Source: Bradyrhizobium lablabi (GTDB lineage Bacteria; Pseudomonadota; Alphaproteobacteria; Rhizobiales; Xanthobacteraceae). Taken from it: DNA of 64,000 bases. The DNA is taken from positions 2,480,001 through 2,544,000 of the forward strand of contig NZ_LT670844.1 of assembly GCF_900141755.1 (NCBI RefSeq). The letters run 5' to 3'. Positions 20,079 through 32,302 of this stretch are shown here, piece by piece (position 1 is the first letter of the stretch; each line of letters begins with the position of its first letter). Made by a program: the position numbers and the translations under genes. The notes under the pieces were generated by a model that was not told the origin of the DNA, ran no database searches, and saw only the letters and a list, made by a program, of their open reading frames with translations.

Positions 20079-20876
20079 ATGCGCAAACGACTCTTCCCGG
20101 CATGCTTGCTGGCGGCGTTCGCGATGTCAGCGGCGGGCGAGGCACGGGCCGACGCTTGCCCGACCGCCAAGGATGAGATCGCGACCGACCGGCCGGATGT
20201 CACGAATTCCAGCCTGGTGGTACCGACGGGCAGTCTGCAGAGCGAGAACGGAGTGAATGTCAGCGCCCGGGACGGCGGCCGCAATATCGACGGCACCAAT
20301 TCCAGATGGCGCCTCGGCGTAGCCCCTTGCCTTGAACTGCTGGTGGACGTACCGACCTATTTTGCCAACGTCCGCGCGCCGGGAAACTCGGGGTTTTCCG
20401 ATGTCGCGCCGGCGGTGAAGTGGCAGGTCAGCCCGGTCCCGGGCAAGATCGACTTGTCCCTGGTGTTCGGCATGGCGCTCCCGACCGGGGCGGTCGACAT
20501 CGCTGGCCGTGGCGCGCAGCCCTATCTGCAAATGCCGTGGTCGTGGGAATTGCACGATGGTTGGGGCGTGAGCGGGATGCTGACGGAGTTCTTCCGCCCC
20601 GCGGAGCTGACCACCAAACGCATCACTGAAACCACTTTTGTGATTGAAAAGAAGGTGACCGAGAAAGCCAGCCTGTTTGTGGAATATGTCGGCGACTATC
20701 CCGAGAACGCAGGCCCGAGCGTGCTGTTGAATTCGGGCGGGGTATTTCGCCTGAGCCCCACTCAGCAGGTCGATTTTCACGTCGCCTTCGGGCTCAATCA
20801 CAATGCGCCGAGCTATATCGCGGGCGTCGGCTATTCGTTCCGGTTCGACGGATTGTTCGCCGGCCCGCCAAGGTGA
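20079..20876 (+). CDS. Outer-membrane transporter-like beta-barrel protein with signal peptide
   Basis: 265 residues with a signal peptide (RKRLFPACLLAAFAMSAAGEARA, cleavage likely after ARA), then DEIATDRPDVTNSSLVVPTGS, typical of the 'transporter' family related to phenol-degradation MetA-like outer-membrane proteins (PF13557 type). Alternating hydrophobic beta strands, several ending in aromatic residues (WELHDGWGVSGMLTEFF, SLFVEYVGDYP), and a C-terminal YSFRFDGLFAGPPR suit a beta-barrel. The substrate is unknown. AAGG lies six bases before the ATG. It stands alone between the DUF3309 gene and the convergent ligD. I am confident of export and fold class, not of function. Confidence 0.7.
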   Translation: MRKRLFPACLLAAFAMSAAGEARADACPTAKDEIATDRPDVTNSSLVVPTGSLQSENGVNVSARDGGRNIDGTNSRWRLGVAPCLELLVDVPTYFANVRAPGNSGFSDVAPAVKWQVSPVPGKIDLSLVFGMALPTGAVDIAGRGAQPYLQMPWSWELHDGWGVSGMLTEFFRPAELTTKRITETTFVIEKKVTEKASLFVEYVGDYPENAGPSVLLNSGGVFRLSPTQQVDFHVAFGLNHNAPSYIAGVGYSFRFDGLFAGPPR

Positions 20877-20886
20877 AGCCTATCAC

Positions 20887-20966
20887 CGTCATTCCGGGGC
20901 GCGCGATAGCGCGAACCCGGAATCTCGAGATTCCGGGCCTGGTCCTTCGGACCATCCCGGAATGAC
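20887..20966. repeat. Palindromic repeat with ATTCCGGG arms
   Basis: Outer arms GTCATTCCGGGG and CCCGGAATGAC enclose an inner AATCTCGAGATT palindrome and a GGTCCTTCGGACC hairpin. It fills the gap between two convergent genes and could form a strong stem acting as a bidirectional terminator. Confidence 0.75.
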
Positions 20967-20968
20967 CG

Positions 20969-23629
20969 TTAAACCTTCTCCGCCAATTTCTTGATCGCGC
21001 TCTTTATCGATGCCGCCGCGTCATCATACCCTTCCCACGCCTTGGATTTGGCAAGCATCGCCGGCACGGTGCGAACCGTGTAGCGTTTGGGATCGAGATC
21101 GCCGCGCACCTGCGCCCAGGTCAGCGGCATCGAGACGGTGGCGCCTTCGCGCGCCCGCGGCGACAGCACCGCGACCGCGGTCGCCATGCGGTCGTTGCGC
21201 AGATAGTCGAGGAAGATCTTTCCCTTGCGCTTTTGCTTCGACATATTGAGCAAATAGCGATCGGGATTTTCATTGGCCATCAACTGGCAAACGCCCTGCG
21301 CGAAAGCCTTTGCTTCCTTCCACGTGACCTTGTCCTTTGCGCCGTAGGCGAGCGGCGTCACCACGTGAAGCCCCTTGCCGCCGGTTGTCTTGCAGAAGCT
21401 CTCAATTCCGACGTCGGCGAGATGCTGTCGCATGTCCTTGGCGGCCTCGATCACATCGGAAAATTCGACCTCCGGCGCAGGGTCGAGATCGAACACCAAC
21501 CTTCCCGGGATGTCAGGCGCATACGGCGCGCAATTCCAGGGGTGCAACTCAACGCCGCCGATCTGCGCCACCGCCGCGAGACCTTCGACCCGATCAATCT
21601 GCAGATACGGCTTGCGATCGCCCGAGACTTTCACGAGCTCGAGAAGGTTCGAGGTGCCCGGCATCGCGTGGCGCTGAAAGAATTTCTCGCCATTGATGCC
21701 GTCGGGCGCGCGAACCACCGAGCACGGCCGACCCTTCAAATGGCCGATCATCCAGCCACCCACCGCCTCGTAATAACGGGCGAGATCAAGTTTTGTCACC
21801 GGCTTGCCGTCGCCGGCGTCCGGCCACAGCGCCTTGTCGGGTTTTGAGATGATGACGCCCATCACCTCGGCGGAGGCGGATTTGTTCGCCGCTGGCGTTG
21901 CCGGCGCGCCGCCCGACTTGGCCGCGGTCTTTCCGGCAGGTTTTGCCACCTTGGTCATGGCCGGCTCCTCCGCCGTCACCTCATCGGCCGGCTTGTCCTG
22001 GCGCAGCCCCTTGAACGCCGCCTGCCTGATGTTTCCGCCATCGGTCCAGCCGGCAATTTCGATCTCGGCGACGAGCTCGGGCTTCAGCCAATGCACGTCG
22101 CTGGTTTTACGAGGCGCATCCTTGCCGCCGAACGGACTCTTGTGGGAGGCCGCTTTCTTCAATGCCGGCATGATGCGCCGGACCGTGTCCTGGCCAAAGC
22201 CGGTGCCGACAATCCCGACATAGGCGAGATGATCGCCGCGATAGACGCCGGCCATCAGCGAGCGGAATTTGCCATTGGTGGTTTTCCATCCCCCCAGCAC
22301 GACCTCATGCCCGGCGCGGGTCTTGGCCTTGGTCCAGTCCTCGGACCGGCCCGAACGATAGGGCGCACTGAGCTTCTTGGAGACGATGCCTTCGAGCGAC
22401 AGCTTCTGCGCCGATTGCAGCACGGCGTCGCCGCCCTCTTCAAAATGCTCGACATAGCGAATCAGCTGGGCTTTGGCCTTGGCGCGCGCCTCCAGCAATT
22501 TTTTCAATCGCGCCTTTCGCTCACGGAGCGGCAGTGAGCGAAGATCCTCGCCGCCGGCAAATAACAGGTCGAACGCAAAAAAGATGAGGGTGTCGGTCTT
22601 GCCATCGGCAATCGCCGCCTGCAGCGCCGAAAAATCCGGCACGCCATTATGATCGAGGGCGGCGATCTCGCCGTCGATCAGGACATCGGGCAGCGCGCCG
22701 CCCGCTTTGGCGATGGCCTGAAATTTATCCGTCCAGTCCAGCCCCTTGCGGGTTTTAAGCCGGGCGTCGCTGTCCTCGACCCGCAATTGCACGCGATAGC
22801 CGTCGAATTTGATCTCGTGGCCCCACCCCTCTCCGCTCGGCGGGCGCTCGACCGCGACGCAGAGCTCGGGTTCGACGAAATCCGGCATCACGGCGACCTT
22901 TTTTGCTTTTGCCGCCTTCGCGGCTGTGGGTCGCAATGGCGCCTTGTTCTGCGCGCGCGCGGCCGCCGCATCGCCGCGGTTCGAATTCCACACCGCGTCC
23001 GCCTTGCCGCGACCGGCCTTCGCCGTCATGAAAGGTCTTGGTGCTTTGCCCTTGCCGCTGGCAATCTGATCCATCGTCCGTCCTGATGCCACCGATTGAT
23101 CGGCGTCCAGGATGTCGTTGGCCTCGCCCTCTTTGGCGAATTCGTCGCGATGTTTTATCAACAGCCAATTGGTGCGCTTTCCGCCATCGCGGTCGTTGCG
23201 CATGCGCACCAGCACCCAGCTGCCGTGCAGCTTTTCGCCGTGCAGCGTGAATTTCAGGTCGCCCTTCTTGAATCCCTTCTCGGGATCGTCGGCCTCCCAA
23301 TAGCCGCGGTCCCAGAGCTGCACCGTGCCGCCGCCATATTGATCCTTCGGAATGGTGCCTTCGAAATCGCCGTAATCGAGCGGATGGTCTTCCACCTCCA
23401 CCGCCAAGCGCTTGTCGTGCGGATCGAGCGAGGGGCCGCGGGTGACCGCCCAGGATTTGAAGACGCCGTCGAATTCGAGCCTGAGATCGTAATGCAGCCG
23501 GGTTGCAGCATGCGCCTGAATGACGAAGCGCCGGCGTTTTGAGGGCGTCACCTCCGCCTCGCCGCTCGGCTCCGCGGTCTTCTCGAAGTCGCGCTTTTTC
23601 CGGTAGGTGGAAAGGTTTCTCAAGGACAC
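20969..23629 (-). CDS. ligD: Multifunctional non-homologous end-joining DNA ligase LigD
   Basis: About 886 residues with three domains in the order phosphoesterase-ligase-polymerase. The N-terminal 3'-phosphoesterase has [19 protein letters not shown] and [20 protein letters not shown]. The ATP-dependent ligase has the adenylation motif HEIKFDGYR (Lys ~274) and [10 protein letters not shown]. The C-terminal archaeo-eukaryotic primase-type polymerase has [14 protein letters not shown] (catalytic Asp pair ~714) and a low-complexity Ala/Lys linker before it. LigD processes and seals double-strand breaks together with Ku. A GTG start at [18 protein letters not shown] fits the family N-terminus; a longer frame adds 38 residues up to 23743. 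No Ku gene lies in the window. Confidence 0.95.
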   Translation of the reverse strand: MSLRNLSTYRKKRDFEKTAEPSGEAEVTPSKRRRFVIQAHAATRLHYDLRLEFDGVFKSWAVTRGPSLDPHDKRLAVEVEDHPLDYGDFEGTIPKDQYGGGTVQLWDRGYWEADDPEKGFKKGDLKFTLHGEKLHGSWVLVRMRNDRDGGKRTNWLLIKHRDEFAKEGEANDILDADQSVASGRTMDQIASGKGKAPRPFMTAKAGRGKADAVWNSNRGDAAAARAQNKAPLRPTAAKAAKAKKVAVMPDFVEPELCVAVERPPSGEGWGHEIKFDGYRVQLRVEDSDARLKTRKGLDWTDKFQAIAKAGGALPDVLIDGEIAALDHNGVPDFSALQAAIADGKTDTLIFFAFDLLFAGGEDLRSLPLRERKARLKKLLEARAKAKAQLIRYVEHFEEGGDAVLQSAQKLSLEGIVSKKLSAPYRSGRSEDWTKAKTRAGHEVVLGGWKTTNGKFRSLMAGVYRGDHLAYVGIVGTGFGQDTVRRIMPALKKAASHKSPFGGKDAPRKTSDVHWLKPELVAEIEIAGWTDGGNIRQAAFKGLRQDKPADEVTAEEPAMTKVAKPAGKTAAKSGGAPATPAANKSASAEVMGVIISKPDKALWPDAGDGKPVTKLDLARYYEAVGGWMIGHLKGRPCSVVRAPDGINGEKFFQRHAMPGTSNLLELVKVSGDRKPYLQIDRVEGLAAVAQIGGVELHPWNCAPYAPDIPGRLVFDLDPAPEVEFSDVIEAAKDMRQHLADVGIESFCKTTGGKGLHVVTPLAYGAKDKVTWKEAKAFAQGVCQLMANENPDRYLLNMSKQKRKGKIFLDYLRNDRMATAVAVLSPRAREGATVSMPLTWAQVRGDLDPKRYTVRTVPAMLAKSKAWEGYDDAAASIKSAIKKLAEKV

Positions 23630-23753
23630 GATCAAATCCCGCGCCGATATTGGGTCTGCACGCAACGCGCCGGAAGAGTGTAATGCGCCCGCGCGCCCGG
23701 TTGCGAGAAAATAATCTTGGCGAAGAAAGATGGTTCCGGTCACTATGTGTCTC

Positions 23754-23879
23754 CGTCATGGCCGAGCATAGCCGTCCGAAGGACGGCGTCGCTTCCGCTC
23801 GCCTATGCCCGGCCGTCCACGTCTTTCTTGCTGTAATGTGGCCAAGACGTGGATGCCCGGGACAAGCCCGGGCATGACG
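23754..23879. repeat. Intergenic palindromic repeat, CGTCATGGCC / GGCATGACG arms
   Basis: Outer inverted arms and two internal hairpins (CCGTCCGAAGGACGG and GCCCGGGACAAGCCCGGGC) fill the space between ligD and kdpE. No gene is seen here. It may end the kdp transcript, which runs towards it. Confidence 0.65.
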
Positions 23880-23896
23880 AGAATTGGATCTGCGGT

Positions 23897-24586
23897 CTAA
23901 TCACCCGCCCGCAACCGGTACCCGATCCCGGTTTCGGTCAGGACGAATTGCGGGCGCTCCGGATCGACCTCGATCTTCTGCCGCAGCTGCCGCACATAGA
24001 CCCTTAAGTATTGCGCGTCCGTCAGTTCATCCCACAATTCCTTCAAGAGAAACCTGTGGGTCAAGACCTTGCCGGCGTGCTGCACCAGCACGCGCAGCAA
24101 TTCGTATTCTTTCGGCGACAGTTTTACATCCCGCTCGCCGACTTTGACGATGCGCCGCACCAGGTCGACCGAGAGATCGCCGGACCGGAACACCGGCCGT
24201 TCGCCGTGAACCTGCAATTGATGCCGCAGCGCGGCGCGCATCCGGGCCAGCAGCTCATCCATCCCGAACGGTTTTGTCAGATAATCGTCGGCGCCGAGAT
24301 CGAGCGCCTGGACCTTGCCGGCCTCATCGCCGCGGCTCGACAGCACCACGACCGGCACACTGTCGTTGCGGCCGCGGATCATGCGCAGCAATTCGTGGCC
24401 CTGGATATCAGGAAGACCGAGATCCAGAATGATGAGCGCGGGATTTTCAGTCAGCAATTCGAGCGCAAGCTTGCCGCTCGAGGCTTCCAGAATCTCATAG
24501 CCTTGCGTGGTCAATCCCATCCGCAACAATTTGCGGATCGGCGGCTCATCGTCGATGACCAGGACCTTGATCGGGGATGCGCTCAT
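23897..24586 (-). CDS. kdpE: Kdp operon response regulator
   Basis: A 229-residue OmpR-family regulator that is phosphorylated by KdpD and activates kdpFABC. The receiver domain has VLVIDDEPPIRKLL (acidic pocket), LIILDLGLPDIQG (phospho-Asp55), VVVLSSRGDEAGK (Ser/Thr switch) and DDYLTKPFG (Lys). The C-terminal winged helix has LSPKEYELLRVLVQHAGKV and LRVYVRQLRQKIE. Its ATG overlaps the kdpD stop (ATGA), so it is the last gene of the operon and translationally coupled to the kinase. The usual kdpDE arrangement. Confidence 0.96.
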   Translation of the reverse strand: MSASPIKVLVIDDEPPIRKLLRMGLTTQGYEILEASSGKLALELLTENPALIILDLGLPDIQGHELLRMIRGRNDSVPVVVLSSRGDEAGKVQALDLGADDYLTKPFGMDELLARMRAALRHQLQVHGERPVFRSGDLSVDLVRRIVKVGERDVKLSPKEYELLRVLVQHAGKVLTHRFLLKELWDELTDAQYLRVYVRQLRQKIEVDPERPQFVLTETGIGYRLRAGD

Positions 24587-27309
24587 GCGGCGGTGTCCAG
24601 CGCGTCGGATACGGCCGGGATCGGCAAGCGGATGGTAAGCACGGCGCCGCTTCGGTCGGTGCGATTAGACGCGGTAATCGTACCATGCATCGCCTCGACG
24701 AAACCGCGCGAGATCGCGAGCCCGAGACCCGTGCCGGGCCGGACATGATCGCCCTTTTGCGCGCGATAGAATTTGTCGAATACGCTCTCCTGCTCTCCCG
24801 GTGGAATGCCGCCGCCTTCGTCGATGATTTGCAGGGACACAAAATCCCGGTCCCGCGAACTCCTTATCGATATCGTGGTGTCGGTGGGCGCGTATTTCGC
24901 CGCGTTGTCCAAGAGATTGAAAAGCACCTGCTCGAACAGCACCGCGTCGAGCTCCAGCATCGGCAAATCGGCCGCGAGCTCGAGCGAAACCTTGTGATGC
25001 ACGAGGATCTTGCTGGCGCGCCGCAACGCACTGCCGACGATCTCGCCGATATCGTGGCGCGCCGTATTCGGCACGATGGCGCCGGATTCGAGTTTGGTCA
25101 TGTCGAGCAGATTGGCGATGAAGCGGTTGAGCCGCTCCGATTCATCGATCACGGTCGCGAGCAGATCGCGCTTTTCGGTATCGCTCAACGCAGAGGAAAG
25201 ATCACGCATCGTGGAGGCGGCGCCGAGCACCGAAGCCAACGGCGTCTTGAGATCGTGCGAGATCGAGGTCAACAGCGCCGAGCGCAATCGCTCCGACTCC
25301 ACCGTGCGCTTGACCCGATCCATATCCTCGACCAGCAGCACCCGTTCGATCGCAAGCGCGCCCTGATCCACCAGCGCATCGAGCAGGCGGCGCTGATCCG
25401 GCGTCAGCAGCGGTCCCGTCTTGTCGTCATCGATGCCGATGACGCCGATCGGCCCGCGCCCGGTCCGCATCGGCAGGAACAAGCGCTTGGCTCCCGGCAG
25501 CGTATCCGAGCCGCGCCCGGCGGAGCGGTCGTTGTCCCAAGCCCAGTTCGCGGCCGCAAGATCGGCCTTGTCGAGTTGATCTTCCGGCGGGTAGCCGGTC
25601 TTCACCGTCAACACGCCCTCCTCGGGCAACAGCAGCACGACCCGTACTTTGAGCATCAGCGCGATTTGATAGGCGGTCGCCCACAACACGTCGTCGAGCG
25701 TCGCAGTGCCTGCAAGCTTGCGGCTGAAGGCGTAGAGCGATTCCGTGGTCCGCACCCTGCCGATCGCGGAATCGGCCTGCGTGCGTACCCGCGCCGCGAC
25801 GTTGGAAACCAGCACGGCGATCAGCATGAAGAAGAAGAAGGCCGCAATGTTGGTCGGATCGGTGATGGTGAAGGTGTAGATCGGCGGCAAGAAGAAGAAA
25901 TTGTAGCTGAGCGAAGCGACGACGCTCGCCAGGAATGACGGCCACAGACCGTAGCGAACCGCGACGACGACCACGGCTGTGAGGAACACCAGATCAACAT
26001 TCTCGATGCCAAACAATGGCTGGATCAGTGCGGCGGCGGCAAGGCCGATAGCCACGATCAAGAGCGCCATCAGATAGGGCCGCGGATTGAACGGTTCCGG
26101 GCGTTCCGCCGCGCGCACGGTCTTCTTCGGAACGGGGTCGGCTGCGAGTTCCTCGCCGGCGATGACGTTCACGCTGATGTTGCCGGCGCGCCGCACCAGA
26201 TCATGCACTACCGAGCCGCGCGTGAGTTCGAACCACCAGGAGCGCGTCGACTTCCCGATGATGATCTGGGTCACGTTATTGGCGTGCGCGAAGCTGACGA
26301 GATCGTCGGCGATACGGCGTCCGACGCTCGGAATGGTGAGCGCTTCGCCTCCCAGCGCTTCGGCGAGCCGCAGCGTGTCGGCAAGCCGGTCGCGCTCTTC
26401 GTCGGTCAATTGCAGGCTGCGCCGCGTCTCGATGCTGACGGCGGTCCAGGGCGCATGCAGGCGGTCCGCCAACCGCTTGGTATAGCGCACAAGGCCTGCG
26501 GCCCGCGGATCCTCGCTGATGCAAACCAGGATGCGCTCACCCGCGGCCCAGGGCCCGGCGATGGCGTTGGCCTGCATATGAGTTAGGAGCTGTTCGTCGA
26601 CCCGCTCGGCGGTCCGCCGTAACGCCAGTTCGCGCAGCGCGGTCAGATTGCCGGGCGAGAAATAATGCTCGAGCGCGCGCTCGGCCTGTTTGGGGACGTA
26701 GACCTTTCCCTCTTTCAGCCGCTGAATCAGGTCGTCGGGCGTCAGATCGATCAGTTCGATCGCGTCGGCACGGTCAAATATCGAATCCGGCACGGTCTCG
26801 CGCACCCGCACGTGGGTGATCTGGGCCACGACATCGTTGAGGCTTTCGATGTGCTGGATATTGACCGCGGTGTAGACGTCGATGCCGTGGGAGAGCAGCT
26901 CCTCGACGTCGAGATAGCGCTTCGGATGGCGGCTGCCGGGCGCGTTGGTGTGGGCGAGTTCGTCGACGAGGGCGATCTGCGGATGCCGCGCGATCAGCGC
27001 ATCGAGGTCCATCTCCTGGAGAATCTGGTCCCGGTATTCAAGCCGCTTGCGCGGCAGAACTTCGAGGCCTTTCAAGAGCGCCTCGGTCTCCGCCCGGCCA
27101 TGGGTCTCGACCACGCCGACCACGACATCGGCGCCGGCCTTGAGCTTGGCATGCGCGCTTTGCAGCATCTCATAGGTCTTGCCGACGCCGGGGGCGGCGC
27201 CGACGAAGATCTTCAGCCGGCCGAGGCGGCTGTCCGCCCGCCGGGCTGCTTCCAGCAGGGCTTCCGGCGAGGGGCGTTGTTCGGGATCGCGCAGCTGAAC
27301 CATGAGCAC
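24583..27309 (-). CDS. kdpD: Osmosensitive K+ channel sensor histidine kinase
   Basis: A 908-residue KdpD. The N-terminal KdpD domain has Walker A VGAAPGVGKTYEM (~37-48) and IALVDELAHTNAPGSRHPKR. A USP-like domain follows (IIIGKSTRSWWFELTRG). Four membrane helices lie around LMALLIVAIGLAAAALIQ to FFFMLIAVLVSNVAARV, then a GAF-like domain, the H-box SISHDLKTPLASVLG and the ATPase motifs NLLDNAAKYAPTD and GTGLGLAISRGFVEAM. It senses low K+ or osmotic state and controls KdpE. GTG at 27309 has AGGA at proper distance; ATG two codons later is the alternative. It follows kdpC by ~36 bases and overlaps kdpE. Confidence 0.96.
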   Translation of the reverse strand: MLMVQLRDPEQRPSPEALLEAARRADSRLGRLKIFVGAAPGVGKTYEMLQSAHAKLKAGADVVVGVVETHGRAETEALLKGLEVLPRKRLEYRDQILQEMDLDALIARHPQIALVDELAHTNAPGSRHPKRYLDVEELLSHGIDVYTAVNIQHIESLNDVVAQITHVRVRETVPDSIFDRADAIELIDLTPDDLIQRLKEGKVYVPKQAERALEHYFSPGNLTALRELALRRTAERVDEQLLTHMQANAIAGPWAAGERILVCISEDPRAAGLVRYTKRLADRLHAPWTAVSIETRRSLQLTDEERDRLADTLRLAEALGGEALTIPSVGRRIADDLVSFAHANNVTQIIIGKSTRSWWFELTRGSVVHDLVRRAGNISVNVIAGEELAADPVPKKTVRAAERPEPFNPRPYLMALLIVAIGLAAAALIQPLFGIENVDLVFLTAVVVVAVRYGLWPSFLASVVASLSYNFFFLPPIYTFTITDPTNIAAFFFFMLIAVLVSNVAARVRTQADSAIGRVRTTESLYAFSRKLAGTATLDDVLWATAYQIALMLKVRVVLLLPEEGVLTVKTGYPPEDQLDKADLAAANWAWDNDRSAGRGSDTLPGAKRLFLPMRTGRGPIGVIGIDDDKTGPLLTPDQRRLLDALVDQGALAIERVLLVEDMDRVKRTVESERLRSALLTSISHDLKTPLASVLGAASTMRDLSSALSDTEKRDLLATVIDESERLNRFIANLLDMTKLESGAIVPNTARHDIGEIVGSALRRASKILVHHKVSLELAADLPMLELDAVLFEQVLFNLLDNAAKYAPTDTTISIRSSRDRDFVSLQIIDEGGGIPPGEQESVFDKFYRAQKGDHVRPGTGLGLAISRGFVEAMHGTITASNRTDRSGAVLTIRLPIPAVSDALDTAA

Positions 27310-27345
27310 AATATAGTCCTCCGGCCCGGTCCAGCCTAGCGTGGG

Positions 27346-27951
27346 CTATTTCGAGGCGGCACGATCCAAAGCCAAATTCAGCGCCAGCACGTTGATCCGG
27401 GGCTCACCAAGCACACCCGCGAGGCGGCCCTGGGTATTCTCTGTGACCAGCTGGCTGATGCGATCTTCCGGCATCTTGCGCGCCCTCGCGATACGCGGCA
27501 CCTGGAATAGTGCGGCTTCCGGCGAAATGTCGGGGTCAAGCCCGCTGCCGGAGGTGGTGACGAGATCGGCCGGAACGGCGGCGTTCGGATTCTCGGCCTT
27601 CAATTTGTCGACGTCTTCCTTGACACGGTCGTTGAGCGCCTTGCTGGTCGGGCCGAGGTTGGAGCCGCCCGAATTGGCCGCGTTGTAGGGCGCCGGAACG
27701 GTCTTGCTCGAATCGGCCGGGTCGGGCGCCGTCGTCGCCGAGGGCCGGCCGTGGAAATATTGATCGCCCTTGAACTCCTGCCCGATCAGGGCGGAGCCGA
27801 CCACCTTGCCGTCCCGCTCGATCATGCTGCCAGCCGCCTGCTTCGGAAAGATCGCCCCCGCGATCGCCGTCATGGCAAGGGGGTAGGCGAGACCCGTGAT
27901 CAGCGTCAGCAGGATTAGCAGGATGATGGCGGGGCGAATTTCTTTCAACAT
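27346..27951 (-). CDS. kdpC: K+-transporting ATPase subunit C
   Basis: A 201-residue KdpC with one N-terminal membrane helix ([21 protein letters not shown]) and a periplasmic domain carrying family motifs: [52 protein letters not shown] and [13 protein letters not shown]. KdpC is a chaperone-like subunit that stabilises the KdpFABC complex and aids nucleotide or K+ binding. It is separated from kdpB by ~100 bases occupied by a palindromic repeat, unlike the tight spacing usual for kdpBC. Confidence 0.96.
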   Translation of the reverse strand: MLKEIRPAIILLILLTLITGLAYPLAMTAIAGAIFPKQAAGSMIERDGKVVGSALIGQEFKGDQYFHGRPSATTAPDPADSSKTVPAPYNAANSGGSNLGPTSKALNDRVKEDVDKLKAENPNAAVPADLVTTSGSGLDPDISPEAALFQVPRIARARKMPEDRISQLVTENTQGRLAGVLGEPRINVLALNLALDRAASK

Positions 27952-27970
27952 GTGAGGTCTCCATTACTTC

Positions 27971-28050
27971 CGTCATTGCGAGCGAAGCGAAGCAATCCAT
28001 TGAACGAGGGAAAGAGTGGTTGCTTCGTCGCTTCGCTCCTCGCAATGACG
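27971..28050. repeat. CGTCATTGCGAG-family palindromic repeat inside kdp operon
   Basis: CGTCATTGCGAGCGAAGCGA at one end and CGCTCCTCGCAATGACG at the other form a long inverted repeat, with a second inner pair GAAGCAATCCA / GGTTGCTTC. It occupies nearly the whole kdpB-kdpC gap. The same family recurs at three more places in the window. Confidence 0.85.
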
Positions 28051-28053
28051 GGG

Positions 28054-30168
<2,115 letters not shown>

Positions 30169-30193
30169 GGAGGTAACTCCGAATTGAGATCGA

Positions 30194-31897
30194 TCAGAAC
30201 AGGTTGTTGGCGTTCATCGCGAGGTGCTCGACGATCGGACCTAACGCCAGCGCCGGGAAGAAGGTCAGCCCGCCGATGATCAGGATCACGCCGACCACCA
30301 GGCCGACGAACAGGCCGCCGGTGGTCGGCAGCGTGCCGGCTGACGGCGGGATCGACTTCTTTCCCGCGAGCGAACCGGCCATCGCCATCGCCGGCACGAT
30401 CATGAAGAAGCGGCCGACAAACATCGCCATACCACCGGTGACGTTGTAGAAAAGGGTGTTCCCGGTGAGGCCCGCGAAAGCCGAGCCGTTGTTGCCGGTT
30501 TGCGAGGTGTAGGCATAGAGCACCTCGGTGAAGCCGTGTGGGCCTGCATTGGCCATCGAGGCAACTGCGGGCGGATAGACAACGGCGACCGCGGTCCAGC
30601 CGAGATACATCAGCGGCAACACCAGAATCGCGAGCATCGCCATTTTGACCTCGCGCGCCTCGATCTTCTTGCCGACATATTCCGGCGTGCGGCCGACCAT
30701 CAGGCCGGCAACAAAGATCGAGACGATGACAAAGATCAGCATGCCGTAGAGGCCAGCGCCGACGCCGCCGACGATGATCTCGCCGAGCTGGATATTGATC
30801 AGCGGGATCATGCCGCCAAGCGCGGTGAATGAATCATGCATGGCGTTGACCGCGCCGCAGGACGCCGCCGTGGTGATGACCGCGAACAGCGAGGAGGCGA
30901 CGATGCCGAAGCGGACTTCCTTGCCTTCCATGTTGCCGCCGGTCAGCCCCAGCGCATGGAGCGCGGTGGTGCCGTTGGCCTCCGCCCAATAGGTCACGGT
31001 GACGCCCGAGATGAACAAGACGCCCATCACGGCGAGGATTGCCCAGCCCTGGCGCTGGTTGCCGACCATGCGGCCGAACACGTTGGTCAGCGCCGCGCCG
31101 AGCGCGAAGATCGAGATCATCTGCACGAAGTTCGACAGCGCCGTCGGGTTCTCAAAGGGATGGGCGGCGTTGGCGTTGAAGAAGCCGCCGCCATTGGTGC
31201 CGAGCATCTTGATGGCGACCTGGGAAGCGACCGGACCGACCGCGATGGTCTGCTTGGCGCCTTCCAGCGTGGTGGCGTCGACATAAGCACCGAGCGTCTG
31301 CGGCATGCCCTGCGAGACCAGGAACAGCGCGTAGACGACGCAGATCGGCAGCAGCACATAGAGCGTGCAGCGCGTCACATCGACCCAGAAATTGCCGATG
31401 GTGCGCATCGAGGAACGGGAGAAGCCGCGGATCAGCGCAACCGCGAGCGCGATGCCTGTCGCCGCCGACAGGAAATTCTGGTGCGTCAGCCCCAGCATCT
31501 GAACGAGATAGGACAGCGTGCTCTCGCCGCCGTAGTTCTGCCAGTTGGTGTTGGTGATGAAGCTGATCGCGGTGTTGAAAGAGAGATCCGGCGCGACCGC
31601 GGATTGGTCCGCCGGATTGAACGGTAACATCGCCTGCAGCCGCATCAGCCCGTAAATAATGAGAAAGCCGCCGACATGGAACAGCAGCATCGCGACCGTA
31701 TAGGTCAGCCAGTGCTGCTCGCGCCTCTCGTCGACGCCGCCGACCCAGTAAAGCCCCGCCTCGACCGGCCGCAGAATCGGCGAGAGGAAGGTGCGCTCGC
31801 CGTTGAACACCCGCGTCATATACCAGCCGAGCGGTTTTGCCAGTGCGGCGATGATGGCGCAGTACAGAATGATTTGAGTCCAGCCGATGGCGGTCAT
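30194..31897 (-). CDS. kdpA: K+-transporting ATPase subunit A
   Basis: A 567-residue channel-like subunit of the superfamily of K+ transporters that forms the selectivity filter of KdpFABC. Family signatures include [40 protein letters not shown], the [17 protein letters not shown] loop and [17 protein letters not shown], which provide the four filter loops. About ten membrane helices are evident. It starts ~50 bases after kdpF. No anomalies. With kdpF, kdpB and kdpC it forms a complete high-affinity K+ pump. Confidence 0.97.
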   Translation of the reverse strand: MTAIGWTQIILYCAIIAALAKPLGWYMTRVFNGERTFLSPILRPVEAGLYWVGGVDERREQHWLTYTVAMLLFHVGGFLIIYGLMRLQAMLPFNPADQSAVAPDLSFNTAISFITNTNWQNYGGESTLSYLVQMLGLTHQNFLSAATGIALAVALIRGFSRSSMRTIGNFWVDVTRCTLYVLLPICVVYALFLVSQGMPQTLGAYVDATTLEGAKQTIAVGPVASQVAIKMLGTNGGGFFNANAAHPFENPTALSNFVQMISIFALGAALTNVFGRMVGNQRQGWAILAVMGVLFISGVTVTYWAEANGTTALHALGLTGGNMEGKEVRFGIVASSLFAVITTAASCGAVNAMHDSFTALGGMIPLINIQLGEIIVGGVGAGLYGMLIFVIVSIFVAGLMVGRTPEYVGKKIEAREVKMAMLAILVLPLMYLGWTAVAVVYPPAVASMANAGPHGFTEVLYAYTSQTGNNGSAFAGLTGNTLFYNVTGGMAMFVGRFFMIVPAMAMAGSLAGKKSIPPSAGTLPTTGGLFVGLVVGVILIIGGLTFFPALALGPIVEHLAMNANNLF

Positions 31898-31945
31898 GGT
31901 CGTAGCCTCTGGAGGTTTACGCGGGGCGGGCGTGCCGAAACGCGG

Positions 31946-32035
31946 TCAGAACCGCTCGGGGCGCAGCAGAGCGTAGGTCAGGTAAAACAGCAGTCCGAGC
32001 GAGACGAGACCGGCGAGGGAATAATCGAAGATCAT
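31946..32035 (-). CDS. kdpF: K+-transporting ATPase subunit F (29 aa)
   Basis: Encodes a 29-residue single-helix peptide starting MIFDYSLAGLVSLGLLFYLT and ending ALLRPERF, which matches the KdpF pattern: a short N-terminus, one membrane helix and a Tyr/Leu-Leu-Arg-Pro-Glu-(Arg/Lys)-Phe end. KdpF stabilises the KdpABC complex. GGGGGA lies a few bases before the ATG. It sits directly upstream of kdpA, as expected, and is far below usual gene-length cut-offs. Confidence 0.92.
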   Translation of the reverse strand: MIFDYSLAGLVSLGLLFYLTYALLRPERF

Positions 32036-32048
32036 GATCGTTCCCCCT

Positions 32049-32132
32049 CTAGAGCCGCTCGCAGGCATAGGCGTAGCCTATGCCTGCCGCGAAGAAGCCG
32101 AACCCGAGGGCCAGCATGGCGATGTCCAGCAT
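32049..32132 (-). CDS. Small hydrophobic ORF preceding kdpF (27 aa)
   Basis: An ATG preceded by AAGGAG at six bases opens a 27-residue frame: MLDIAMLALGFGFFAAGIGY followed by AYACERL. It would form one membrane helix with a short polar end. It lies 13 bases upstream of kdpF in the same direction and would be the first gene of the operon. I do not recognise a named family. It could be an extra small subunit or regulator of the Kdp complex, or a translated leader. The good ribosome site and hydrophobic content argue that it is translated. Confidence 0.6.
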   Translation of the reverse strand: MLDIAMLALGFGFFAAGIGYAYACERL

Positions 32133-32302
32133 GAGATGCTCCTTGTCCCGATCGCGCTTGTCGGCGCGCGAGCGTGGCGCGTTGCCGGGAAGGCTGATGG
32201 CGATGGATCAAAGGGCCGATTGGATTGCGGTCCTGGCCTTACCCGTATTCTGTGTAGTGAGGTGCCACTCGCCGCATATGTTTTCGAGAAGGCCAAGCCG
32301 CC

